Shown: one piece after another, positions 1 through 6,663 of the stretch
Layout of the letters: the number at the start of each line of letters is the position of its first letter
How positions within the stretch are numbered: position 1 is the first letter of the stretch
Assembly (NCBI RefSeq): GCF_900314615.1
Contig: NZ_OMWA01000041.1
Location: 1 to 11,149 of the forward strand
Length of the DNA: 11,149 bases
Source of the DNA: an uncultured Methanobrevibacter sp.
GTDB lineage: Archaea > Methanobacteriota > Methanobacteria > Methanobacteriales > Methanobacteriaceae
Direction: 5' to 3'
Notes under the pieces: model-generated
What the model was told of the DNA's origin: nothing
The model's database searches: none
What the model saw: only the letters and a program-made list of their open reading frames with translations
Position numbers and translations under genes: made by a program

Positions 1-18
1 TCAAAAGGAGGCTGACTG

Positions 19-501
19 ATGGCTAAAGATACAGTCGAAGTTCTTATCGAAGGTGGAAGCGCTACTCCTGGACCTCCATTAGGCCCAGCTTTAGGACCTC
101 TCGGTATTAACATGATGCAAGTAGTAGAAGAAATTAATAAAAAAAGCGCTGACTTTGCAGGAATGAAAGTACCTGTTATTGTTAGTGTTGACAGGGATAC
201 TAAAGAATTTGAAATCGAAATTGGTACTCCTCCAACTACTTCACTTATCATGGAAGAATTAGGCATCGAAAAAGCTTCTCATGAACCAGGTTTAGACATT
301 GTAAATGACTTACCAATTGAAACCGCTTTAAAAATCGCTAGAATGAAATTCGATTCATTACTTGCAAACGATTACAAAGCAGGTGTCAAAGAAGTTATGG
401 GAACCTGTGTAAGTATGGGAATATCCGTTGACGGAAAAGACCCTAGAGAAGCACAAAAAGCAGTAGATGCTGGAGAATATGACGATATCTTAGTAGAATA
501 G
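19..501 (+). CDS. rpl11: 50S ribosomal protein L11
   Basis: L11 binds the GTPase-associated region of 23S rRNA at the base of the stalk and takes part in elongation-factor function. The 160-residue product is full length for archaeal L11. The N-terminal domain carries the Pro/Gly-rich block PGPPLGPALGPLGIN at residues 18-32, typical of the family, and the C-terminal RNA-binding domain follows from about residue 70 (PPTTSLIMEELGI...). The ATG is preceded by AAGGAGG at 5-11, a good ribosome binding site at normal spacing. It is the first of four stalk-related genes on this strand, and the window opens just upstream of it, so any upstream partner is not visible. A terminator-like hairpin follows 35 bp after the stop, so it may be transcribed partly apart from L1-L10-L12. 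Confidence 0.97.
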   Translation: MAKDTVEVLIEGGSATPGPPLGPALGPLGINMMQVVEEINKKSADFAGMKVPVIVSVDRDTKEFEIEIGTPPTTSLIMEELGIEKASHEPGLDIVNDLPIETALKIARMKFDSLLANDYKAGVKEVMGTCVSMGISVDGKDPREAQKAVDAGEYDDILVE

Positions 502-535
502 ATATTGTCCAAAATTTAAATTTAAGTTAACAATT

Positions 536-583
536 ACAGTGTATATGATGTTATAATCAAATTATAATTGATATACTGTTTTT
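536..583 (+). terminator. hairpin plus T-run between L11 and L1
   Basis: An outer stem ACAGTGTAT (536-544) pairs with ATATACTGT (571-579) with one G-T wobble. An inner perfect stem TTATAAT (551-557) / ATTATAA (561-567) closes on a three-base loop. Five Ts follow at 579-583. The shape is that of an intrinsic terminator or attenuator. Archaeal termination depends mainly on the U-tract, so the hairpin role is inference. It could also stabilise the L11 mRNA 3' end. Confidence 0.5.
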
Positions 584-647
584 AATTCATGCAATCGTTT
601 AAGAATTTTTTTCTTGTAATCGATTCTCATGAAACCAAAAAAATCCA

Positions 648-670
648 ATGAACATAATGTTCATGGGGGA
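648..670 (+). promoter_or_regulatory. palindrome abutting the L1 ribosome binding site
   Basis: ATGAACA (648-654) and TGTTCAT (658-664) form a perfect 7-bp inverted repeat around TAA. The repeat ends exactly where the purine-rich ribosome binding site GGGGGA (665-670) begins. As RNA it would be a hairpin next to the Shine-Dalgarno element; as DNA it could be an operator. The binding site lies 5 nt before the ATG at 676, which supports that start over the ATG at 670 that overlaps it. Confidence 0.4.
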
Positions 671-675
671 TGAAT

Positions 676-1234
676 ATGACACAAGATGTAATTAACGCGG
701 TGAAGGAGGCAAAAGAACAATCTAAGCCGAGAAACTTCACTGAGTCCGTAGATATTATTATTAATATCCGTGACTTAGATGTCAGAAAGCCAGAAAATAG
801 GTTTAATGAGGAAGTTACTCTTCCTAACGGCCGTGGCAAAGATGTTAAAATCGGAGTCATTGCTGATGGGGAACTCATTGTTCAAGCTAAAGATGCTGGT
901 CTTGACACTGTAATCTCAAGCTGATATGATGCCACTCGTTGGTAGATTCCTCGGTCCAGTTTTAGGTCCTCGTGGAAAAATGCCTAAACCAGTTCCTGCA
1001 AGTATCAAATTAGATCCTCTTTTAGAAAGATTACAAAGTACTGTCAAAGTTGGTGTAAAACAACAAGCAAGTATTCAAGTTGTTGTCGGAAGCCAAGACA
1101 TGTCAGACGAAGACATAGCTGAAAATGTAGAAACTGTTCTTACAGTCTTAGACCGCAATTTAGAAAAAGGAAGAAGTCAAATCAAGTCCATGTTTATTAA
1201 AACAACTATGGGACCAGTAGTGAGGGTGATCTAA
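676..1234 (+). pseudogene. rpl1: 50S ribosomal protein L1, frame broken by internal deletion
   Basis: L1 forms the mobile L1 stalk of the large subunit at the E site and, in Methanococcus, represses its own operon. The first frame (start 676, MTQDVINAVKEAKEQSKPRN) gives the N-terminal half up to DTVIS and stops at 922-924. The second frame resumes at about 917 with QADMMPLVGRFLGPVLGPRG and runs to the C-terminus KTTMGPVVRVI with stop 1232-1234. Compared with archaeal L1 (about 212 residues) roughly 26-28 residues are missing at the join, between the conserved VIT/VIS strand and the AQADMMPLVG motif. The frame change requires a loss of 3n+2 bases, so about 80-86 bp. Neither half can make a normal L1 alone. 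The stop overlaps the L10 start (TAATG). The upstream ATG at 670 is possible but overlaps the ribosome binding site. Either a real deletion or an assembly/sequencing error could cause this; an error seems at least as likely because L12 nearby shows the same thing. Confidence 0.85.
698..742 (+). promoter_or_regulatory. L1 autoregulatory mRNA binding site
   Basis: GUGAAG (700-705) pairs with CUUCAC (735-740). An asymmetric internal loop of GA (706-707) opposite GAGAAA (729-734) follows, then GGC (708-710) pairs with GCC (726-728). The outer stem extends by G699-U741 and C698-G742. From memory this matches the L1-binding element in the Methanococcus vannielii L1 mRNA, including the invariant loop bases, which mimics the L1 site on 23S rRNA. 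There the site lies about 30 nt into the L1 reading frame; here it begins 24 nt after the A of ATG 676. Free L1 binding here would block translation of the L1-L10-L12 message. Only the 15-base apical loop differs clearly from the Methanococcus sequence I recall. Confidence 0.85.
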
Positions 1235-2244
1235 TGGCTCATGTTGCTGAATGGAAAAAGGAAGAAGTTAAAGAGCTTAAATCTATCATCGACCAATACG
1301 ATGTTATCGGTCTTGTAGATTTAGAAAACATTCCTGCAAAACAGCTCCAAGAAATGAGAAGAACTCTTAAAGGCAAAGCTGTTATCAGAATGTCCAAAAT
1401 TAATCTTATTAATTTAGCTCTTGAAGATTGTAATGCTGAAAAAACCAACATTGTTGATTTATCAGAACATATGGATGGTCAGATTGCACTTATTGCAACC
1501 GAAATGAATCCTTTCAAATTGTACAAAATATTGGAAGACAGTAAAACCCAAGCTCCTGCAAAACCAGGAACTATTGCTCCAGAAGATATTATTGTACCTG
1601 AAGGAGATACCGGATTCGAACCAGGTCCATTTTTAGGTGAATTACAGCAAGTTGGAATTCCTGCAAAAATTGATAAAGGTAAAATCTGCGTACAAAAAGA
1701 AACAGTTGTCGTAGAAGCTGGTGAAGAAGTATCCAAACAAGTAGCAGCTACTTTATCCAGATTAGAAATTAATCCAATGGAAGTAGGAATGGACTTAAAA
1801 GCAGTATACGAAGAAGGATCAATCTATACTTCAGACGTACTTGCAATCGATGAAGAACAAACATTAGCTGACGTTCAAAATGCATTTAGAAGTGCATTCA
1901 ACTTATCTGTAAACGCAGCAATCCCTACTGATGAAACTATTTCCACTATCATTACTCTTGCATACACCAGAGCAATCAATGTCGGTGTAGAAGCAGCAAT
2001 TATGACTTCTGAAACTTCAGAACCAATTATTGGATTAGCACAGGCTAAAATGTTAGCAATCGCATCCGAAGTGGCAGACACTCCTGGTGCTATCGATGAC
2101 GAATTAGCTGACAAACTCGCTAATGTTGCAGTAGCAGCAGCTCCAGTAGTAGAAGAAGTTGTCGAAGAAGAAGAGGAAGAAGAGGAAGAAGAAGAAAGTA
2201 GTGAAGAAGAAGCAGCAGCTGGGTTAGGAGCTCTCTTCGGTTAA
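1234..2244 (+). CDS. rpl10: 50S ribosomal protein L10 (acidic stalk protein P0)
   Basis: P0 anchors the stalk on 23S rRNA and carries the L12 dimers that recruit translation factors. The 336 residues match the usual archaeal length. Residues 1 to about 100 form the rRNA-binding domain (KAVIRMSKINLINLALED), and about 105-185 the archaeal/eukaryotic insert domain (APAKPGTIAPEDI, FEPGPFLGELQQVGIPAKI). A helical spine for L12 binding follows. An Ala linker and a Glu-rich run precede the terminal EEEAAAGLGALFG tail that contacts elongation factors. The start overlaps the L1 stop by one base (TAATG), and GAGGGTGAT inside the end of L1 serves as ribosome binding site, so it is translationally coupled to L1. 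It is intact while both neighbours are broken. Confidence 0.97.
   Translation: MAHVAEWKKEEVKELKSIIDQYDVIGLVDLENIPAKQLQEMRRTLKGKAVIRMSKINLINLALEDCNAEKTNIVDLSEHMDGQIALIATEMNPFKLYKILEDSKTQAPAKPGTIAPEDIIVPEGDTGFEPGPFLGELQQVGIPAKIDKGKICVQKETVVVEAGEEVSKQVAATLSRLEINPMEVGMDLKAVYEEGSIYTSDVLAIDEEQTLADVQNAFRSAFNLSVNAAIPTDETISTIITLAYTRAINVGVEAAIMTSETSEPIIGLAQAKMLAIASEVADTPGAIDDELADKLANVAVAAAPVVEEVVEEEEEEEEEEESSEEEAAAGLGALFG
2202..2240 (+). repeat. stalk-tail direct repeat, copy in L10
   Basis: This 39-bp stretch encodes the factor-binding tail EEEAAAGLGALFG of P0. It is identical at 37 of 39 positions to 2531-2569 in L12, including 21 identical bases in a row at its start. The protein similarity is expected from shared function; the near identity in DNA suggests recent gene conversion or strong codon constraint. 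Confidence 0.85.
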
Positions 2245-2252
2245 AATTAAAA

Positions 2253-2272
2253 TTTTTATTATATTATAAAAA
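2253..2272 (+). promoter_or_regulatory. AT-only hairpin between L10 and L12
   Basis: TTTTTAT (2253-2259) and ATAAAAA (2266-2272) are a perfect 7-bp inverted repeat with a six-base loop in the 58-bp L10-L12 spacer. It may be a processing or attenuation point that lets L12 be made in excess over L10, as ribosomes carry several copies of L12. The stem is entirely A-T, so stability is low and function is speculative. Confidence 0.25.
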
Positions 2273-2302
2273 CTAACACTTTAAAAAATTAATGGTGATA
2301 AC

Positions 2303-2573
2303 ATGGAATATATATATGCGGCAATGATTTTGCACAGTGCAGAAAAAGATATTAACGAAGAAAATGTTAAAAGTATTATTGAAGCAGCTAATCGCAGCTT
2401 TAGAAGATGTTGACATCGACGAAGCTATGGAAACTACTGCTATGGCAGCAGCAGCACCTGCAGCTGCACCTGCAGCAGCTGAAGCAGCTGTTGAAGAAGA
2501 AGAGGAAGAAGAAGAGGAAGAAGAAGCTTCTGAAGAAGAAGCAGCAGCTGGATTAGGTGCTCTCTTCGGATAG
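2303..2573 (+). pseudogene. rpl12: 50S ribosomal protein L12 (acidic stalk protein P1), frame broken by internal deletion
   Basis: L12/P1 forms the dimers on the L10 spine that recruit GTPase translation factors. GGTGAT (2294-2299) precedes ATG 2303, which starts the typical N-terminus MEYIYAAMILHSAEKDINEEN. This frame runs to EAA at 2389 and then into NRSFRRC and a stop at 2411. The correct continuation LIAALEDVDIDEAMETT is in another frame from 2388, followed by an Ala/Pro hinge, a Glu run and the factor-binding tail, with stop 2571-2573. The part that normally links EAA to ALIAALEDVD, about 11-12 residues (GVEVDEARVKA-like in relatives), is missing. The frame change needs a loss of 3n+2 bases, about 32-38 bp. 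An ATG-initiated frame at 2337 exists but lacks the dimerisation domain and is not the true start. Loss of L12 would be severe, so an assembly error or a second intact copy elsewhere should be considered. Confidence 0.85.
2531..2569 (+). repeat. stalk-tail direct repeat, copy in L12
   Basis: Second copy of the 39-bp tail sequence found at 2202-2240 in L10; two substitutions separate them. Both encode EEEAAAGLGALFG. Confidence 0.85.
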
Positions 2574-2619
2574 ATTTTTTAAATCTATCACCTTTCTTTT
2601 TTTTATTTACTTTTTTTTT
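2571..2619 (+). terminator. terminator after the ribosomal protein genes
   Basis: TAGATTT (2571-2577, beginning with the L12 stop codon) and AAATCTA (2581-2587) form a perfect 7-bp inverted repeat with a TTT loop. T-runs of 8 (2597-2604) and 9 (2611-2619) follow. Multiple U-tracts are the usual archaeal termination signal, so this is a convincing end for the operon. Confidence 0.7.
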
Positions 2620-2688
2620 GATATTATTGCTTATTTTTGATATTTTACTGTTTTTTATAATTGTTTTCATTTATAGTCTTTTACTTAA

Positions 2689-2853
2689 TGTTTTTACCAT
2701 TTAAAAAAACTAAGAATTCAATCAGATTATTTTCTAGAAGTTCCGGCTATAGGAACAAAAGACTATAATAATTGGCTATTTAACGATACGCAATATGCTC
2801 TGGCTGTTGCTAAAAAACTGATTTATATATTTGAAAATCATTTCAATAATTAA
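2689..2853 (+). pseudogene. 3' remnant of an unidentified gene
   Basis: A 54-codon frame without a start codon runs from a stop at 2686-2688 to TAA 2851-2853. From about 2722 it reads SDYFLEVPAIGTKDYNNW and then LFNDTQYALAVAKKLIYIFE, with clearly higher GC and more coding-like codons than the T-rich DNA before it. It looks like the C-terminal strand and helix of an enzyme; the pattern faintly recalls the last part of zinc amidases or deacylases, but I do not recognise the family. No upstream part of such a gene is present, so it is probably the leftover of a gene removed by deletion between the ribosomal operon and alaS. Confidence 0.4.
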
Positions 2854-2876
2854 TTATTTATTAATTAAAATACATA

Positions 2877-2885
2877 TTTTATACT
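2877..2885 (+). promoter_or_regulatory. TATA element of alaS
   Basis: TTTTATACT lies with its centre about 28 bp before the alaS ATG at 2910. Archaeal transcription starts about 25 bp after the TATA centre, which puts the start at or just before the ATG. No Shine-Dalgarno sequence precedes the ATG, so the transcript is probably leaderless. Confidence 0.5.
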
Positions 2886-2909
2886 AATAAATTATTAGAA
2901 CTGATTTAT

Positions 2910-5606
2910 ATGGTAGAAATTTTTGATAAACTCGGTTATAAAAAACAGACATGTAAAACTTGCGGACAGGAGTTTTACTCTCAAGTAGACAGAGACACTT
3001 GCGGTGATGCTCCTTGTGATGAGTATGAGTTTATTGCAAATCCTGCAACTGATAAACCGTACAATCTATATGAAATCCAGAAAGTTTTTAGAGAATTTTT
3101 AGAAAGTGAAGGACACACTCACGTCCACAGATATCCTGTACTTGCAAAAAGATGGAGAGATGACGTATTTCTCGTTGGAGCATCAATTTTCTGTTTCCAG
3201 CCATGGATTACATCAGGCCTTGTAAAGCCTCCGGCAAACCCTATTGAAATGGCTCAGCCATCAATCAGACTCAACGACGTTGACAATGTCGGAAGAACCG
3301 GCCGTCACATGACCTGCTTTACAATGGGAACACACACTGTAATCAACAAGGAAGATGATTTCATCTACTGGGAAGACCGCACAATCGAACTGTGCCATGA
3401 ATTCTTTGCACATATAGGAATCAACACTGAAGAGATTACATTCATCAAATCATGGTGGAGCGGCGGAGGTAATGAAGGACCATGTTACGAAGTCTGCTGC
3501 AGAGGAGTGGAACTTGCAACATTAGTTTTCATACAATATGAAACTTTAGAAGACGGTTCTAAAAAAGAAATCCCTATTAAAGTTGTGGATACCGGTTACG
3601 GTCTTGAACGTATTGCATGGATTTCACAGGGAACTCCGACAGCATACGATGCATGTTTTGCACCTGTTGTTGACAAGCTAAAAGAACTGACAGGTGTTGA
3701 AATAAACGAGGATATCCAGGGAAGAAATGCTCAGATTGCTGGAATGATGGATATTGAGGATATCGGTGATTTAAAAGAACTTCGCCAGCAGGTTGCAGAC
3801 AGTTTGGATTTGTCCCTTGAAGAATATCTTAAAGCCGCAGAACCTATGGAAGCAATCTACATCATTGCTGATCACACAAGATGTCTTGCATTCATGCTTG
3901 CAGACGGAATTATTCCGTCAAATGTTAAAGAAGGATATCTTGCACGTCTCGTTTTAAGAAGAACCATAAGATTCATGAAAGAACTTGACATGAAAGAATC
4001 TTTAGCTGATGTTATGGCAATACAGCTTGATTTCCTTTCAAAATTCTATCCTGAAATCCGAGATTCCGAAGAGCACATCATGAATATTATCACTTTGGAA
4101 GAGCAGAGATATGCCTCAACAGTCAAAAAAGGAAGAAGCATTGTTAAAAGGTCCATTAAAAGACTTAAAAAAGAAGGCAAATCCGAAATGCCTCTTGACA
4201 TGCTGATTGACTTGTATGATGCACATGGAATTCCACCGGAAACTGTTGTTGAAATGGCAGGAGACGGATTTACAGTCAATGTTCCGGACAACTTCTTCAC
4301 ACAGGTTGCAGGCGCTCACGAAAAGGATACTTCAAACAAAAAATCCACATTTAAAGTAGACTTCCCTGAAACTGATTTACTGTTCTATAAAGATTTCTAC
4401 CAGCAAGAATTTGAAGCCGAAGTTTTAGGTCTTGTCGAAAAGAATGAAGTGAAATGTCTTATCTTTGATAAAACAACCTTCTATCCTGAAGGAGGAGGCC
4501 AACCTTCTGATATCGGTGAAGTTTCCATCGATGGAAATGTCTTTAAAATACGTTATGCTGAAAAGATTGACAATGTCGTACTGCATCATGTAGAGGGTGA
4601 TATCTCAGATGATGTTGTTGGTAAAAAAGCTGCCGGTAAAATAGACTGGACAAGAAGAATAACGCTTGCACGCCACCACACAGGAACTCACCTGGTAATT
4701 GCCGCAGCAAGAAAAGTACTGGGTCAGCACATCTGGCAGGCAGGATCTCAAAACGGTCTTGAAAGAGCACGTATTGATCTCTCACATTACAAACGTATAT
4801 CACACGAAGAGCTCAATGAAATCGAAAAGCTTGCAAACGAATACGTTATGGAAAACATTGACCTGGACATCCAGTTCCACACAAGAGATGAAGCTCAGGA
4901 ATTATACGGATTCGTACTTTATCAGGGAGGTATCGTACCTGGTAAAATGATTCGTGTAGTTAAAATCCCTGGAGTGGACGTTCAGGCCTGTGCAGGTACA
5001 CATGTATTGAGAACCGGTGTGGTCGGTCCGATTAAAATCAATAAAACCGAAAGGGTTCAGGACGGTGTTGAAAGGATAGACTTCTCAGCAGGTCTTGCAG
5101 CAATCGATTCCATGCAGCATGACAGTGAACTCCTGCGTGAAAGTTCAGCAGTTTTCAAAGTTGAAAACAATCAGCTTCCAAAAACATGTGACAGATTCTT
5201 CTCAGAATGGAAAGCACAGAAAAATGAAATTGACCGTCTCAAATCAGAAATTGCAAGTCTTAAAAGTAATTCATTAGCTGACGAGTTTGAAGAAATCAAC
5301 GGCCTTAAAGTGGTTTCCCAAATGATTGAAGCAGACTTCAAGGAACTTCAGAAAATGGCTACAGACTTTACCGACAACGGAAAGGCTGACGTTGTTATCA
5401 TGGGAAACGGTGACGGTAAAATCATAGGAACCGCTTCACAGAATGCAATTGACAGTGGAATTAAAATCAATGAAATAATCAAAACTGCAGCAGGCGTACT
5501 GGGCGGTGGCGGCGGTGGTCGTTTAACACTTGCGCAGGGTGCAGGTAAAAATGCAGATAAGATGGATGAAGCTATCCGGACTGCTGTAGATTTAATAAAA
5601 AAATAG
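2910..5606 (+). CDS. alaS: alanine--tRNA ligase, archaeal type
   Basis: Charges tRNA-Ala with alanine in the cytoplasm and hydrolyses mischarged Ser/Gly-tRNA-Ala. The 898 residues fit archaeal AlaRS. An N-terminal zinc-finger-like motif C15-x2-C18-x12-C31-x4-C36 is the archaeal extension. The class II catalytic domain contains GGNEGPCYEVCCRGVEL near residue 190 and DTGYGLERIAW near 230. The editing domain has EGGGQPSDIG near 525-535 and zinc ligands H590-x3-H594 (HHTGTH) and C694/H698 (CAGTH). The C-terminal DHHA1 domain holds six glycines at 865-870 followed by RLTLAQGAG. All key residues are present, so it should be active. Expression looks monocistronic with a leaderless promoter. The 3' end is duplicated in degraded form at 6762-6794, beyond the convergent adhesin gene. 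Confidence 0.97.
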   Translation: MVEIFDKLGYKKQTCKTCGQEFYSQVDRDTCGDAPCDEYEFIANPATDKPYNLYEIQKVFREFLESEGHTHVHRYPVLAKRWRDDVFLVGASIFCFQPWITSGLVKPPANPIEMAQPSIRLNDVDNVGRTGRHMTCFTMGTHTVINKEDDFIYWEDRTIELCHEFFAHIGINTEEITFIKSWWSGGGNEGPCYEVCCRGVELATLVFIQYETLEDGSKKEIPIKVVDTGYGLERIAWISQGTPTAYDACFAPVVDKLKELTGVEINEDIQGRNAQIAGMMDIEDIGDLKELRQQVADSLDLSLEEYLKAAEPMEAIYIIADHTRCLAFMLADGIIPSNVKEGYLARLVLRRTIRFMKELDMKESLADVMAIQLDFLSKFYPEIRDSEEHIMNIITLEEQRYASTVKKGRSIVKRSIKRLKKEGKSEMPLDMLIDLYDAHGIPPETVVEMAGDGFTVNVPDNFFTQVAGAHEKDTSNKKSTFKVDFPETDLLFYKDFYQQEFEAEVLGLVEKNEVKCLIFDKTTFYPEGGGQPSDIGEVSIDGNVFKIRYAEKIDNVVLHHVEGDISDDVVGKKAAGKIDWTRRITLARHHTGTHLVIAAARKVLGQHIWQAGSQNGLERARIDLSHYKRISHEELNEIEKLANEYVMENIDLDIQFHTRDEAQELYGFVLYQGGIVPGKMIRVVKIPGVDVQACAGTHVLRTGVVGPIKINKTERVQDGVERIDFSAGLAAIDSMQHDSELLRESSAVFKVENNQLPKTCDRFFSEWKAQKNEIDRLKSEIASLKSNSLADEFEEINGLKVVSQMIEADFKELQKMATDFTDNGKADVVIMGNGDGKIIGTASQNAIDSGIKINEIIKTAAGVLGGGGGGRLTLAQGAGKNADKMDEAIRTAVDLIKK
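5564..5596 (+). repeat. alaS 3'-end direct repeat, functional copy
   Basis: This 33-bp stretch encodes the end of AlaRS (DEAIRTAVDLI). It is identical at 29 of 33 positions to 6762-6794, beginning with 14 identical bases. The two copies lie about 1.2 kb apart and flank the adhesin-like gene. Both are followed shortly by TTTTCTCTTATTT. Confidence 0.85.
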
Positions 5607-5612
5607 TATAAT

Positions 5613-5628
5613 AGAAAATTACTTTTCT
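5613..5628 (+). terminator. hairpin between convergent alaS and adhesin gene
   Basis: AGAAAA (5613-5618) and TTTTCT (5623-5628) form a 6-bp stem around TTAC. It sits in the 27-bp gap between the convergent stop codons, so it may serve both directions. The T-rich arm is short, and the signal is weak on its own. Confidence 0.4.
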
Positions 5629-5633
5629 CTTAT

Positions 5634-6539
5634 TTAATATGTTGCATACCATACTGTGGCTTTAACTGGTTTGTATCCTTTAATCAATTTGTAATGAGGA
5701 TACATCTGGCCATATATGGAGTGTGCTTTTGTTTTAACGGTTTTTGAAATTATCTTACCAGTTTTTTTGTTTTTAAAGAAGAATTTTGTTTTCATGATGA
5801 ATATTTTTGTAGGAGCGCCTTGAGGGTTTTTAGCATTATATTCATCAACATAAACTCCTTTGGGATATTCTGAATTTTTGGTTATGTGGAATACATCAAT
5901 ATAACCGTTTTTAATTTTTTTACGGGTATTCACTTTTAAGGTAACCTTTTTCTGGGATTTGCTGAAAATACCAATGTAACCGTTCTCTTTAATGGTGTAT
6001 CTTTCATCATTTGAAGATACTGACACTTTATAAAGTCCTGTTTTTAGATTCTTAATGTTTAAAACTTTAGCTTCTCCTTTTGAGTTAGTTTTTACATTAT
6101 ATGTTTTTGTTTTACCGTTGATTTTAACTTTTACAGTAATTTTAACATTTTTGTAGTAATTAAGCTTGTTTGTTTTCTCATTATACTTAAACAGTTTTAC
6201 CGTGAAGTATTTGTTGGATTTCTGAATAAATGCATTGGAACAAAATGCATTGATAGTCTTTTTGCTGATTTTTGTTGTTGTATTTGTTTGTGTACTGTTG
6301 CTTTGGCTGCTTGAGTTTGTATTTTCACTAACTGCGGTGCTGTTTGAAGATTGATTCACGTCCTCTATCTCTCCGCTGCTTTCATTTGCACTGACTTGAT
6401 CTGCATTGTCTGGAATTAATAGTGGGGATTCATCATCGATACTCAGAGTTGCATTGTCCTGAGTTGCAGATACACAACTGATGCATATCACAGCCACAGT
6501 TAAAATTGAAACTATGAAAAGAATATTTTTTAACTTCAT
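5634..6539 (-). CDS. secreted adhesin-like protein with Ser/Asn-rich linker
   Basis: Function unknown; it resembles the surface adhesin-like proteins of Methanobrevibacter. Of 301 residues, 1-25 are a Sec-type signal peptide (MKLKN, a hydrophobic core, then CVSA before TQ). Residues 26-90 are an acidic Ser/Asn/Thr-rich linker holding all seven N-x-S/T sequons of the protein (N29, N52, N62, N66, N75, N81, N86). From about 105 onward the chain is Lys-rich and strand-rich; 109-180 looks like an Ig-like fold, followed by a second basic domain ending VKATVWYATY. There is no C-terminal membrane helix, sortase-like motif or recognisable pseudomurein-binding repeat, so attachment may be through the basic domain. 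The ATG is preceded by AGAGGTGAT, a strong ribosome binding site. It is convergent with alaS and flanked by a duplicated alaS tail, which suggests it was inserted here. Confidence 0.75.
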   Translation of the reverse strand: MKLKNILFIVSILTVAVICISCVSATQDNATLSIDDESPLLIPDNADQVSANESSGEIEDVNQSSNSTAVSENTNSSSQSNSTQTNTTTKISKKTINAFCSNAFIQKSNKYFTVKLFKYNEKTNKLNYYKNVKITVKVKINGKTKTYNVKTNSKGEAKVLNIKNLKTGLYKVSVSSNDERYTIKENGYIGIFSKSQKKVTLKVNTRKKIKNGYIDVFHITKNSEYPKGVYVDEYNAKNPQGAPTKIFIMKTKFFFKNKKTGKIISKTVKTKAHSIYGQMYPHYKLIKGYKPVKATVWYATY

Positions 6540-6542
6540 TTT

Positions 6543-6600
6543 ATCACCTCTTTATGTTCTATATGTCTTCTTTTTATATTCATTGTTATATTAATCTTTT
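6543..6600 (-). promoter_or_regulatory. promoter and ribosome binding site of the adhesin-like gene
   Basis: On the minus strand, AAAAGATTAATATAAC (about 6585-6600) resembles a BRE plus TATA element. It predicts a start near 6564 and a leader of about 25 nt. AGAGGTGAT (complement of 6543-6551) is the ribosome binding site. A second AT-rich candidate at 6571-6580 would place the start on the ribosome binding site and is less likely. Confidence 0.45.
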
Positions 6601-6663
6601 GCAGCATAATCTGATTTTTGGCGAAATCTCTCTGGCTGTGCTAACATATCTGAAAAAGAGTAA

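Noticed and set aside
1239..2114. Three antisense open frames of 70-85 codons opposite L10
   Set aside because: They lie wholly opposite a well-conserved gene, have no ribosome binding sites and look like complements of its codons.
2160..2220. GAA/GAG-rich stretch as a microsatellite or CRISPR-like repeat
   Set aside because: It encodes the Glu-rich hinge normal for archaeal P0 and P1; no spacers or regular repeat units exist.
2337..2573. A 78-residue protein starting at an ATG inside L12
   Set aside because: Its first 17 residues are the L12 N-terminus read in the wrong frame; the rest is the true L12 C-terminus after the deletion.
2440..2670. Antisense frame with long Leu runs opposite L12 and its terminator
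   Set aside because: The Leu runs are the complement of the Ala/Glu codons of L12 and the Lys-rich part is the complement of the T-tracts.
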